NCBI RefSeq assembly: GCF_009755265.1
Contig: NZ_WPOO01000026.1
Location: forward strand, 1 to 28,742
Origin: Adlercreutzia rubneri
Lineage (GTDB): Bacteria > Actinomycetota > Coriobacteriia > Coriobacteriales > Eggerthellaceae
Direction: 5' to 3'
Length of the DNA stretch: 28,742 nt
The notes under the pieces were generated by a model. That model was not told where the DNA came from, did not search any database, and saw only the letters and a list, made by a program, of their open reading frames with translations. A program made the position numbers and the translations under genes. Shown piece after piece: positions 1 through 7,708 of this stretch (position 1 is the stretch's first letter; every line of letters starts with the position of its first letter).

Positions 1-35
1 GAGAGTACTTCGCCAAGAAGAGGCGCGCTGATTAG
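1..35 (+). CDS. C-terminal end of an upstream gene (partial)
   Basis: Reading from base 3, the sequence encodes EYFAKKRRAD followed by TAG at 33-35. The basic, hydrophilic tail looks like a normal protein end, and its stop coincides with the first base of the following hairpin. The other two frames give less natural ends, but with only ten residues the frame choice is a judgement. No function can be assigned. Confidence 0.35.
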   Translation, partial: EYFAKKRRAD

Positions 36-71
36 CGGTACCGAGACAGCCTACTCGCGGTACCGCCTTTT
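35..71 (+). terminator. Possible rho-independent terminator of the upstream gene
   Basis: GCGGTACCG at 35-43 is perfectly complementary to CGGTACCGC at 58-66, giving a 9-bp stem with a 14-base loop, followed by C and TTTT at 68-71. The stem begins on the last base of the upstream stop codon, a common arrangement for intrinsic terminators. The T run is short, and the same bases belong to the GGTACC array, so a protein-binding role is equally possible. Confidence 0.35.
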
Positions 72-111
72 GCTGATCGCCGGTACCAAGCCAGGTGATC
101 GATGGTACCGC
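35..111. promoter_or_regulatory. Array of four GGTACC palindromes, candidate operator cluster
   Basis: GGTACC occurs at 37-42, 59-64, 82-87 and 104-109, with start-to-start spacings of 22, 23 and 22 bases, about two DNA turns. The second copy is extended to the 10-base palindrome GCGGTACCGC. The first and second copies are complementary over 9 bases and the third and fourth over 8. The array lies just upstream of the TATAAT box before dltA. It would suit cooperative binding of a dimeric regulator of the dlt operon, which is inference. Confidence 0.5.
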
Positions 112-150
112 GAGAGGTTACTACTCATAGAACAAAAGAGGGTAAGCGTT

Positions 151-156
151 TATAAT
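151..156 (+). promoter_or_regulatory. Promoter -10 box (TATAAT) of the dlt operon
   Basis: A perfect TATAAT lies 30 bases before the chosen dltA start and about 40 bases after the last GGTACC palindrome. No convincing -35 box sits 16-18 bases upstream (TAGAAC at 128-133 is the best placed). A perfect -10 with a poor -35 is typical of activated promoters, which would fit the upstream palindrome array. Confidence 0.5.
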
Positions 157-186
157 CAAGTTTCATTTTATAGGCAAGGAAGTGGT

Positions 187-1725
187 ATGACGGCAAGCAG
201 GTTTCTGAAGGAAGTTTCTCGGGAGTGTCGCGAGCATCCTGATCGGGTAGCGTATTTTACCTCTCGGGGGGGGGTATCTGATTCCTTAACTTATGGCGAG
301 CTCGACCGCTGGTCCGATGGCCTGGCGGCTTTTCTGAGGAGAGAGGCGCCCGAGGGCAAACCAGTGGTGGTGTACGGCCATAAGTCGCCGCTCATGCTGG
401 TGTCGTTCTTTGCGGCGGTGAAGGCGGGGCTGCCTTACGCGCCCATCGATATCGCCTATCCCGCTGATCGCGTTGCGGACATTCTCGAGCAAATCGGGCG
501 CCCGCTGGTTATCTCGTTGGCTGACGAGCCGCTCGCTGCCGATGCCTCCCTTGCCGAACGGGTGCTGGGGAAAGACGAAGTGCGGACGGCCTGCATGTCG
601 GGCGAGACGGTTTTCGAGGATAGTTGGGTGTCGGGTGACGACGTCTTCTACCTTTTGTTCACCTCGGGCAGCACTGGTCGTCCCAAGGGCGTGCAGATGC
701 CCTCGCGTTGCGTCGATGCGTTCATGGACTACTTCGGGAAGCTGTTTCCCGCTGGCCCGGATCGCATCAGTTTCAATCGCGTTCCCTACACGTTCGATGT
801 AAGCCTGTTCGATATCGTAGCGGGGCTCTCGGCCGGCTACACGCTGTTCGCTTTTGACTCGGAATGCGAGCAGAGCATGAGCGCGTCTTTCGAGGCGCTC
901 GCGGCGAGCGGCTTGACCACCTGGGTGTCGACGCCCTCCTATATCGAGATGTGCCTGGCCGACCCCTCGTTCAACGCTCAGCTGCTCCCGCGATTGGATA
1001 CCATTGTGTTGTGCGGCGAGGTGTTTCGCAATGCGGCCGCAAGCAAGCTGCTCGACCGATTCCCAGGCGTGCGCATCTTCAACACCTATGGTCCGACGGA
1101 AACCCAGGCGGTGACCGATATTGAAGTGACGCGTGAAGTTGTCGATCAATCGAATCCCCTGCCGGTGGGCTTTTTGAATCCTGAGGTGCGTGCGGTGATC
1201 CGCGATGTGGAAACGGGCGATGTGCTACCGTCGGGCCAGACGGGGGAGGTGTATCTGGAAGGCGCCACGGTGTCGCTGGGCTATTTCGGTCGCCCCGATC
1301 TGGCTGAAGCCGTTTTCTCTGAGCACACCGACGCCGGTGGGAAGACCGTGCGCTCGTACAAGACCGGCGACAAGGGCTATCTGGACGAGCAAGGGCGCCT
1401 GTACTGCCTGGGGCGCTTGGACTTCCAGGTGAAGCTCAACGGCTTCCGCGTCGAATTGGGCGATGTGGAGCAGGGACTTGCGTCGCTGCCCTCTGTGAAA
1501 GAGGTGGTGGTCCTGCCTGCTCAGAAAGACGGAAAGGTGTCCCATCTCGTGGCCCACGTTCAGTTGTCCGACCCCGCAGCTGAGCCGTCATTCAAGCTGG
1601 GGCAGCAGATCAAGGCGGAATTGCGTCAGGTGCTTCCCGATTACATGATCCCGAAGAAGATCGTCTTCCATGAGTCGTTTGCGCTGAACGTGAACGGCAA
1701 AATCGATCGCAAGGCCTTGGTCTAG
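187..1725 (+). CDS. dltA: D-alanine--D-alanyl carrier protein ligase DltA
   Basis: This is the adenylating enzyme that activates D-alanine with ATP and loads it on the phosphopantetheine arm of DltC in the cytoplasm. The 512-residue protein has the order of an acyl-adenylate-forming enzyme: the phosphate-binding motif FTSGSTGRPKG at residues 158-168, NTYGPTE at 299-305, and the C-terminal catalytic lysine in NGKIDRK (K505). Length matches the family. I chose the ATG at 187 because AAGGAAG lies 5-8 bases before it; the frame is open further upstream to 70, but that part has no family character. Five overlapping or tightly spaced genes follow, so it heads an operon. A run of nine G at 266-274 (codons 27-30) is unusual: gain or loss of one G gives a stop within a few codons. 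The reading frame is intact here. Confidence 0.95.
   Translation: MTASRFLKEVSRECREHPDRVAYFTSRGGVSDSLTYGELDRWSDGLAAFLRREAPEGKPVVVYGHKSPLMLVSFFAAVKAGLPYAPIDIAYPADRVADILEQIGRPLVISLADEPLAADASLAERVLGKDEVRTACMSGETVFEDSWVSGDDVFYLLFTSGSTGRPKGVQMPSRCVDAFMDYFGKLFPAGPDRISFNRVPYTFDVSLFDIVAGLSAGYTLFAFDSECEQSMSASFEALAASGLTTWVSTPSYIEMCLADPSFNAQLLPRLDTIVLCGEVFRNAAASKLLDRFPGVRIFNTYGPTETQAVTDIEVTREVVDQSNPLPVGFLNPEVRAVIRDVETGDVLPSGQTGEVYLEGATVSLGYFGRPDLAEAVFSEHTDAGGKTVRSYKTGDKGYLDEQGRLYCLGRLDFQVKLNGFRVELGDVEQGLASLPSVKEVVVLPAQKDGKVSHLVAHVQLSDPAAEPSFKLGQQIKAELRQVLPDYMIPKKIVFHESFALNVNGKIDRKALV
266..274 (+). repeat. Run of nine G inside dltA
   Basis: Nine consecutive G span codons 27-30 of dltA (Arg-Gly-Gly-Val). 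With eight G the next codons would be TAT CTG ATT CCT TAA, and with ten G they would be GGT ATC TGA. A single slippage event would therefore stop DltA synthesis at about residue 30-35. It is the longest single-base run I found in the window. Confidence 0.9.
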
Positions 1726-1743
1726 GGCGCGGGGCTGGCGGTT

Positions 1744-2928
1744 ATGAACTTCTATATCGACCCGGCGTTCTACGTGTTTCTCGCCCTGGCGGTGATCCCC
1801 GCTGCCATTCTGGGCTTTACGGGGCATCGGATAAGGTACTACGGCCTGGCGGCATCGCTCGGGTTCTTGCTGCTGCTCTTCGGCGAGAACGCCCAGGGCA
1901 TGGCGGCGTTTCTCGGGTTTCTGGCGGTGGCATGTGCGGCCACGTTCTGGGTGCTGCGCAGCTGGCGTTGCGGTCAGAAGGCCCTGTGGAAGTACCGGGT
2001 GGCCCTGGCGGCGGTGATCGCTCCTTTGGCGATATACAAGATCGGGGCGGTGTTCGAGCACAATATCATGGGTTTTCTCGGGCTGTCCTATATCACGTTC
2101 AAGGCCGTTCAGGTGATTATCGAGGTGCGCGACGGGGTCATCGAGGACATGGGCTTTCTCGATTACCTGTATTTCCTCGTGTTCTTCGCGCCCTTTACCT
2201 CGGGGCCTATCGATCGCAGCCGACGCTTTACTGAAGACGCGAACCGCACCTACACGCATTCCGAGTACGCCGATTTGCTGGCGCGGGGCATTATGCTGCT
2301 GTTGATCGGCGCGGTGTACCAGAAGGTGCTGGGCACGGTGTTCTACGGCTGGTTCACACCGGCGCCGCTGGGCGACGGTTCGCTGTGGCGCGAGCTGGCG
2401 GCCCAGGTGAAAGACGCCTACATGTACGGCCTCTACCTTTTCTTCGACTTCGCCGGCTACTCGCTGATGGCCATGGGCGCCAGCTATTGCTTCGGTATCA
2501 AGACCCCACGAAACTTCCGTGCGCCGTTTTTGGCTTTGGACGTGCGCGAGTTTTGGGATCGCTGGCACATCACCCTCTCGACGTGGCTGCGCGATTTCGT
2601 GTTCATGCGCGTGGTGAAGTCGGCCACGCGGCGCAAGCTGTTCAAAGAGCGCCTGCATACTGCCTGTTTCGGCTATCTCGTGAACTTCATGCTCATGGGT
2701 GCTTGGCACGGGCTGACGGTCGACTATTTGGTGTACGGCGCATACTACGGCGCACTCATGGGGGCGACGGACGTGTACCAGAAGAAGTCGCCGTTTCATA
2801 AGATGCACAAGAAGGAGCGCTGGTACAAGGCGCTCCAGTGGTTCGTTACGATCAACTTGGTCATGCTGGGCATGGCTATTTTCTCAGGTCAGTTGCATAC
2901 GGTAGTAGGAGGTCTGATTCATGGCTAA
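1744..2928 (+). CDS. dltB: MBOAT membrane O-acyltransferase DltB
   Basis: DltB is the multi-pass membrane protein that moves D-alanine from DltC across the membrane with DltD and DltX. The 394-residue protein is almost wholly hydrophobic helices with short charged loops. It carries the MBOAT signature: the EFWDRWHITLSTWLRDF region with H275, and the conserved catalytic histidine in GAWHGL (H322). Length matches DltB. The start at 1744 follows dltA by 18 bases with only a weak G-rich ribosome site. The stop overlaps the dltC start by eight bases, showing translational coupling. Position between dltA and dltC confirms the assignment over other MBOAT proteins such as alginate acetylases. Confidence 0.94.
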   Translation: MNFYIDPAFYVFLALAVIPAAILGFTGHRIRYYGLAASLGFLLLLFGENAQGMAAFLGFLAVACAATFWVLRSWRCGQKALWKYRVALAAVIAPLAIYKIGAVFEHNIMGFLGLSYITFKAVQVIIEVRDGVIEDMGFLDYLYFLVFFAPFTSGPIDRSRRFTEDANRTYTHSEYADLLARGIMLLLIGAVYQKVLGTVFYGWFTPAPLGDGSLWRELAAQVKDAYMYGLYLFFDFAGYSLMAMGASYCFGIKTPRNFRAPFLALDVREFWDRWHITLSTWLRDFVFMRVVKSATRRKLFKERLHTACFGYLVNFMLMGAWHGLTVDYLVYGAYYGALMGATDVYQKKSPFHKMHKKERWYKALQWFVTINLVMLGMAIFSGQLHTVVGGLIHG

Positions 2929-3172
2929 TGGCACGGTAGCGGAGCGCATGCTCGATTTGATCGAGGAAGTGTGCGACGATGAGGTGATTCGCGAGGAGCG
3001 CGATATCGACCTGTTCAAGGCGGGACTTCTGGACTCTATGGCGGCGATCGAGCTGCTCGTGGGCATCGAGTCCGAGTTTGGCGTGGTGATCGCGCCCACG
3101 GCAGTGGAGCGCGAGGAGATGAACTCGGTCAACAAGATCATCCATCAGGTTGAGATTCGGGTGCAGGGCTAG
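2921..3172 (+). CDS. dltC: D-alanyl carrier protein DltC
   Basis: This is an 83-residue acyl-carrier-type protein that carries D-alanine as a thioester from DltA to DltB. The phosphopantetheine attachment serine is S39 in GLLDSMAAIELL, a close match to the DltC/ACP site. The protein is acidic and helical, as expected. A full AGGAGGT ribosome site at 2907-2913, inside the end of dltB, lies seven bases before the ATG; this is the strongest ribosome site in the operon, in keeping with a carrier protein needed in excess. The gene ends two bases before dltD. Confidence 0.93.
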   Translation: MANGTVAERMLDLIEEVCDDEVIREERDIDLFKAGLLDSMAAIELLVGIESEFGVVIAPTAVEREEMNSVNKIIHQVEIRVQG

Positions 3173-3174
3173 GC

Positions 3175-4512
3175 ATGCGGAAGCTGATCGCGGTTTGCTG
3201 CGCACTGGTGCTCGCTCTGGGTGTGGGTGCGGCGTATTATCTGCAGGCGCCTACCGATGCCGCCCTGCGAGAGATGGCGCGGGAGAATCCGGTGAACCCG
3301 CGGCCAACTGTGGCGCTAGCGGGGAGCCCGTCGCTGTTGGGCGAAATGGTGCGGGCGCAGCAAGCGCAGGGGCGTACGGTGGGGTTTTTGCTGGGGTCTT
3401 CGGAGCTAAGCTATGGGGCGGAGGACTCGGCCCATCCTGTGCGGTTCTTCTCGGAAAATGACCTGGGATTCGACCTGATTTCAATGGGCGGTGGCGGTTA
3501 CCAGTCGCTGTGGGGCGCTATCGAGGTGAGCGCCTTGGACGAGTGCGGGGCGCTTCCCGAGAAGAAGGTGGCGTTCCTGATCGGCGATCAGTGGTTCATG
3601 AATGAGGCGGGATGCACACCGGAGGCGTTCCTGAACAGCTTCTCGGAAGAGGCTTTCTGCGAGTGCATGGAGAATCCGGGGCTGTCCGTCGAGACAAAGG
3701 CGCAGATTCGCGAGCGGGTGATAGCTCTGGGAGTAGACGCCCAAACGGTGAGCGATCTGGCTAGTGACTCGATAGTGGGGCGGGCTAATCGAGCGGTTTC
3801 CGGTTTCGTGTCAGGTAGCGAGCGCCGTGCATTGCTTGCCGAGGGACTGGCATCCAACGGGCGGCTTGAGCGGGATGGCGCTTCGGTTGTCGGGCCTGAT
3901 TGGGACGCGCTTGACCGACGAGCGGTTGAAGAGGGCAAAACTGCCTGCACAAACAACGACTACGGTATCTACGACGAGTATTTCGATACCTATGTGAGCG
4001 ATGCTGCATGGGGCCAGCCCTACGAGGGCGAGCCGTTTGCGGGTTGGAGCGAGACGGAGTTCGGGGATTTGCAATTGTTCCTTACGGTTTGCAAGGAACT
4101 TGGGATAACGCCGCTACTGGTCATCGAACCGGTCAACGGTGAGTACTACGACATTCAGCGCTACACTAAAGAGAGCCGGGCGGAGTTTTACGGTAAGTTG
4201 AGCAGCGTGCTTGATGAAGCCGAGGTGGACTACCTGGATCTTTCCGGGCACGATTATGACAAGTACTATCTTCGCGACGTCATGCACCTTGGCTGGAAGG
4301 GCTGGGTCGAGGTGGATCGGGCGCTGTGCGAGTTCTACGGAGGAGGGGAGAGCGATCGGTATGGCAGCAGCGCCGCCGATGAGGTTTGCACTCGGTCGGA
4401 TGAGCGTGGAGAGACGTCTGCAGAGAAGGATGCCGAGACTGCTGCCGACGAAATGCTGGAAGTGGAAGGTGCCGGGAAAGAGGTCTTGGAAGACGAGGGG
4501 GCTGCTTCATGA
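3175..4512 (+). CDS. dltD: D-alanyl transfer protein DltD with an acidic C-terminal tail
   Basis: DltD completes D-alanine transfer to lipoteichoic-type polymers on the outer face of the membrane. One N-terminal membrane segment (residues about 4-22) anchors the 445-residue protein. The SGNH-like active site is visible: GSSELS at 74-79 supplies the serine, and DVMHLGWKGW supplies D368 and H371. The family core ends near residue 388; the remaining 57 residues form a charged tail rich in Glu, Asp and Ala that I do not recognise from DltD proteins. The ATG is two bases after the dltC stop, and the TGA overlaps the next start as ATGA, so it is part of the same transcript. The assignment is secure; the tail's role is unknown. 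Confidence 0.92.
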   Translation: MRKLIAVCCALVLALGVGAAYYLQAPTDAALREMARENPVNPRPTVALAGSPSLLGEMVRAQQAQGRTVGFLLGSSELSYGAEDSAHPVRFFSENDLGFDLISMGGGGYQSLWGAIEVSALDECGALPEKKVAFLIGDQWFMNEAGCTPEAFLNSFSEEAFCECMENPGLSVETKAQIRERVIALGVDAQTVSDLASDSIVGRANRAVSGFVSGSERRALLAEGLASNGRLERDGASVVGPDWDALDRRAVEEGKTACTNNDYGIYDEYFDTYVSDAAWGQPYEGEPFAGWSETEFGDLQLFLTVCKELGITPLLVIEPVNGEYYDIQRYTKESRAEFYGKLSSVLDEAEVDYLDLSGHDYDKYYLRDVMHLGWKGWVEVDRALCEFYGGGESDRYGSSAADEVCTRSDERGETSAEKDAETAADEMLEVEGAGKEVLEDEGAAS

Positions 4513-4670
4513 AGTTGCTGGAGAGAATGCAATGCTGGTTGGGCGAGCACCCTAATGTAGAGGCCTTCCTCTGGTTCGTGGCTGCCGTAGCGTGCATTGC
4601 GATCTTGGTTTGGTTCTTTCTCTTCTCTGGCTACGGCGATCCTCCCGAGTTCGTGTACGAGCAGTTCTGA
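4509..4670 (+). CDS. dltX: DltX-like membrane microprotein
   Basis: This 53-residue gene starts at an ATG overlapping the dltD stop (ATGA). The product has a short N-terminal amphipathic part, one membrane helix (about residues 20-41, FLWFVAAVACIAILVWFF) and a C-terminal extracellular tail ending PPEFVYEQF. DltX proteins are about 50 residues with one helix and an essential aromatic C-terminus of the pattern F.Y..F, which carries D-alanine in the Dlt pathway; FVYEQF fits exactly. In Firmicutes dltX normally precedes dltA. Here it follows dltD, which may be why automatic annotation would miss it. Size, topology, C-terminal motif and coupling to dltD together make the call strong without a database match. 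Confidence 0.82.
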   Translation: MKLLERMQCWLGEHPNVEAFLWFVAAVACIAILVWFFLFSGYGDPPEFVYEQF

Positions 4671-4735
4671 TGTTGTTTCGCGATCTCGTGTTCCGCTGTC
4701 GTTCGGTGCGCGATAAGTCCTTGAATTTGCTCGTG

Positions 4736-4753
4736 TGCTAGTATGGGCGTATG
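4736..4753 (+). promoter_or_regulatory. Extended -10 promoter placing transcription at the start codon
   Basis: TGC followed by TAGTAT (4739-4744) is an extended -10 element. Six bases separate it from the ATG at 4751, so transcription would begin at or next to the A of the start codon. No ribosome site is visible in the preceding 20 bases. Leaderless mRNAs of this geometry are common in Actinobacteria. TTGAAT at 4721-4726 is too close (12 bases) to be a normal -35. Confidence 0.45.
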
Positions 4754-7708
4754 AGCAAGCTTGGAACATATGATGTGATAGTGATTGGCGCCGGTGTGGC
4801 AGGGGCGGCTGTTGCGCGCGAGCTTTATCGCCTCGACCTTGCTGTTTTGGTGCTAGAGGCGGGCAATGATATTGCCTACGGTGCGACGCGCGCCAACTCC
4901 GCTATCGTACATGCGGGATTCGACCCCGAGCCGGGCGGTTTGAAAGCGCGATTCAACGTCGAGGGTTCGAGACTTTTCCCTCAATGGGCCCGCGAGCTGG
5001 GCTTTCCGTACAAGCGCAACGGTTCCTTGGTGCTGGGCTTCACCGCTGAGGATGATGCGTTGCTTCGCGAGCTTTGGCGTCGGGCCATTCGCAACGGCGT
5101 GGAGGATGTCAGCTTGTTGTCTGGTGAGCAGGTGCGTTTGTTGGAGCCGTCCGTCAATCCGGATGCGCGCTGCGCTCTTCTTGCTGAGAGCGGGGCCATT
5201 TGCGACCCCTACCAAGTGGCGCTTCGGTGCGCGGAGCAAGCGGCTCGCAATGGCGTTCGGTTTCGGTTCAATGAGGAAGTCGTTAGTATTCGGAAGGGGT
5301 ACGGACGCTATCTGGTGAGGACGTCTCGAGGCGAACTATACCGGGTTTGCGCCATCGTGAATGCGGCCGGTGTCTTTGCTGACGAGATGAACAATATGGT
5401 GAGCGCCCGGAAGTTGCGGATCCTTCCTCGAAGGGGCGACTATCAGCTTTTGGACACCGAGTTCGGCGATATGTTCTCGCATACGATGTTCCAAGTCCCG
5501 TCGGCGGCCGGCAAGGGTGTGTTGGTTACGCCAACGGTTCATGGAAACTTGCTGATCGGCCCTTCTGCAATTGAGCAGACAAGCAAAACCGACGTATCGA
5601 CGCATGCCGATGGGCTGCAGTTGGTGCACCGGCTCGCTCATAAAACATGGCCTGGGCTTTCCGCAAGGGGGCTCATAGCCAACTTCGCGGGGATAAGGGC
5701 CTCGAATGCCGATGGCGACGATTTTGTCATCGGGCAGCCCGACGATGCCCCGGGATTTTTCAATATCGCGTGCTTCGACTCGCCCGGCCTCACCTCTGCG
5801 CCGGCGGTTGCCGTGCGTATTGCAGGGGAGATAGCCGACTATCTTGGCGCTCGTCCGCGTGAGGATTTCGACGACCGCATGCCCCATAGCGCCTTGCTGG
5901 CCGAGATGGACGCTGGCGAGCGGGCGGCGGCAATTGCCGATGACGGCCGGTGGGGGCATATCGTGTGCCGATGCTGCCAGGTGAGCGAGGCTGAGATAGT
6001 GGAGGCGCTTCACGGGCCGCTGCCGGTGCTGTCGCTGGATGCTTTGAAGTGGCGCACCCGGGCTATGATGGGTCGGTGCCACGGCGGGTTCTGCACGCCT
6101 GAGATATGCAAGATCGTCGCAAGGGAGACCGGGGTCGCACCCGATGCGCTGGATAGGCGAGGTCGGCGATCATCGGTCGTCGCGGAGGCGCGCGAGGATT
6201 ACGTGGAGCTTGTTCGACATACCGGGGAACACGAGGCAAGGAGAGAAGCCGAGGAGGGCGGCGACAGCGGATTGCGTCGCGAAGAGAGCGGGTCCTTCGC
6301 GGCCGCGAACGCCGACGTTGGGACTTCGTCGAAGGTAGTGGATTGCGATGTGGCGGTGGTTGGCGGCGGGGCGGCTGGCATGGCGGCGGCCCGATCAGCA
6401 GCTGCCGAGGGGGCTCACGTGGTGCTCCTCGATTGCGAGGAGCGGCTCGGGGGCATTCTGAAGCAGTGCGTGCACAACGGTTTCGGGCTTCACCGCTACA
6501 AGGAGGAGTTAACGGGGCCAGAGTATGCCGATCGCGAATGCAGCGCGTTGCGGGACGGCGCTGACGAGGGCAACGTTGAGGTGCTGCGCGATTCTAGTGC
6601 CTTGGAGATGCGACGGATAGCCGATGGCCGGCGCGCGATAGAGGCGGTGTCGCCGTCGGGCGCTGTTACGGTTCATGTCGGCGCTGTGGTCTTGGCGACA
6701 GGTTCGCGCGAGCGGGGGCAAGGTGCGCTCAATATGGCAGGGAGCCGGCCTTCTGGCGTATTTACTGCGGGAAGCGCGCAGAACTTCGCCAATCTGCAGG
6801 GATGCTTGCCAGGGCGTCGTGTGGCCATACTCGGGTCTGGCGATATCGGGCTCATCATGGCGCGGCGCATGGCCCTTCAAGGCGCTGAGGTTGTCGGCGT
6901 CTACGAGTTGATGCCGACGCCGTCGGGGCTTCGGCGGAATATCGTGCAGTGCCTCGACGATTTTGGGATTCCGCTGCACCTGAGCACCACCGTGACGCGC
7001 CTGGAGGGAGAGGGGCGGCTAAGTGCCGTGTGGGTGTCCGACGTGGATCCCGAGACGCTGCGGCCGATTCCGGGCACCGAAAGACGGGTGGAATGCGACA
7101 CCCTGCTGCCTTCCGTGGGGCTGCTGCCCGAAAATGAGCTGGCTAAGACGGCCGGCGTAATGCTGGATCCCGTGACGGGCGGGGCCGTGGTGGACGAGTC
7201 GCTGCAGACGAGCGAGCCCGGCGTGTTCGCGTGCGGGAATGCGCTGCACATTCACGATTTGGCCGACTACGCGTCGGAGGAGGGCGAGATTGCGGGCGCG
7301 GCTGCGGCCCGGTTTGCCTTGGCGATGCGAGAGGGCGATGGGGAAGAGGTAGCGCGCAAAATTGCTTCTACGAGGGCACGCGAGGATTGCGGCGCGGCGG
7401 GGCGCGACTTCGTTTCGGTGGTGGCGGCCGAGGGCGTCCGTTATGTTGTGCCCCAACGGATTTCGATGCGCGGGATGGGTTGTGGAGATGCCCGCGCGGA
7501 GGATTCCGTGACGCTCTCTTTCCGTCCTTCCCGTGCGGTTAAAGGCCCTAAGGTTATCGTGGAAGCGATTCTTCGGGACGGAGCGACGAGGGCGGTGGTT
7601 TCCAGGAAGTTAATGGTCGCCGTTCCCGCTGAGATGGTGCGTTTGAAGGTGCCCGTGGGAGACCTGCGCGACGCCGTCGAGGTTCGCGTGAGGCTGGAGG
7701 AACGATGA
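4751..7708 (+). CDS. Fused FAD dehydrogenase (GlpA/LhgO-like), BFD [2Fe-2S] domain and FAD/NAD(P) oxidoreductase
   Basis: A 985-residue flavoprotein combining units that are usually separate. Residues 1-380 resemble the DAO family (glycerol-3-phosphate dehydrogenase or L-2-hydroxyglutarate oxidase), with the FAD-binding GAGVAGA at 13-19. Residues 400-460 form a BFD-like [2Fe-2S] domain with C406, C408, C443 and C448. A charged, low-complexity linker follows (about 465-530). Residues 531-885 are a second FAD/NAD(P) oxidoreductase, with GGGAAG near 538 and a second Rossmann motif GSGDIG near 695. The last 100 residues match the C-terminal part often seen in that family. The stop overlaps the next gene (ATGA). 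The substrate is unknown: glycerol 3-phosphate is plausible, but no glycerol kinase or facilitator is nearby. Confidence 0.82.
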   Translation: MSKLGTYDVIVIGAGVAGAAVARELYRLDLAVLVLEAGNDIAYGATRANSAIVHAGFDPEPGGLKARFNVEGSRLFPQWARELGFPYKRNGSLVLGFTAEDDALLRELWRRAIRNGVEDVSLLSGEQVRLLEPSVNPDARCALLAESGAICDPYQVALRCAEQAARNGVRFRFNEEVVSIRKGYGRYLVRTSRGELYRVCAIVNAAGVFADEMNNMVSARKLRILPRRGDYQLLDTEFGDMFSHTMFQVPSAAGKGVLVTPTVHGNLLIGPSAIEQTSKTDVSTHADGLQLVHRLAHKTWPGLSARGLIANFAGIRASNADGDDFVIGQPDDAPGFFNIACFDSPGLTSAPAVAVRIAGEIADYLGARPREDFDDRMPHSALLAEMDAGERAAAIADDGRWGHIVCRCCQVSEAEIVEALHGPLPVLSLDALKWRTRAMMGRCHGGFCTPEICKIVARETGVAPDALDRRGRRSSVVAEAREDYVELVRHTGEHEARREAEEGGDSGLRREESGSFAAANADVGTSSKVVDCDVAVVGGGAAGMAAARSAAAEGAHVVLLDCEERLGGILKQCVHNGFGLHRYKEELTGPEYADRECSALRDGADEGNVEVLRDSSALEMRRIADGRRAIEAVSPSGAVTVHVGAVVLATGSRERGQGALNMAGSRPSGVFTAGSAQNFANLQGCLPGRRVAILGSGDIGLIMARRMALQGAEVVGVYELMPTPSGLRRNIVQCLDDFGIPLHLSTTVTRLEGEGRLSAVWVSDVDPETLRPIPGTERRVECDTLLPSVGLLPENELAKTAGVMLDPVTGGAVVDESLQTSEPGVFACGNALHIHDLADYASEEGEIAGAAAARFALAMREGDGEEVARKIASTRAREDCGAAGRDFVSVVAAEGVRYVVPQRISMRGMGCGDARAEDSVTLSFRPSRAVKGPKVIVEAILRDGATRAVVSRKLMVAVPAEMVRLKVPVGDLRDAVEVRVRLEER

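Noticed and set aside
95..125. T-box riboswitch before dltA: TGGTACCGCG at 103-112 matches the T-box core.
   Set aside because: Only about 70 bases separate it from the upstream stop, leaving no room for stem I. It lies upstream of the likely promoter, no terminator follows, and three other GGTACC copies explain it better as an array.
1588..2808. A 406-codon minus-strand frame opposite dltB.
   Set aside because: It mirrors the GC bias of dltB and its His/Arg/Gln-rich product has no recognisable motif.
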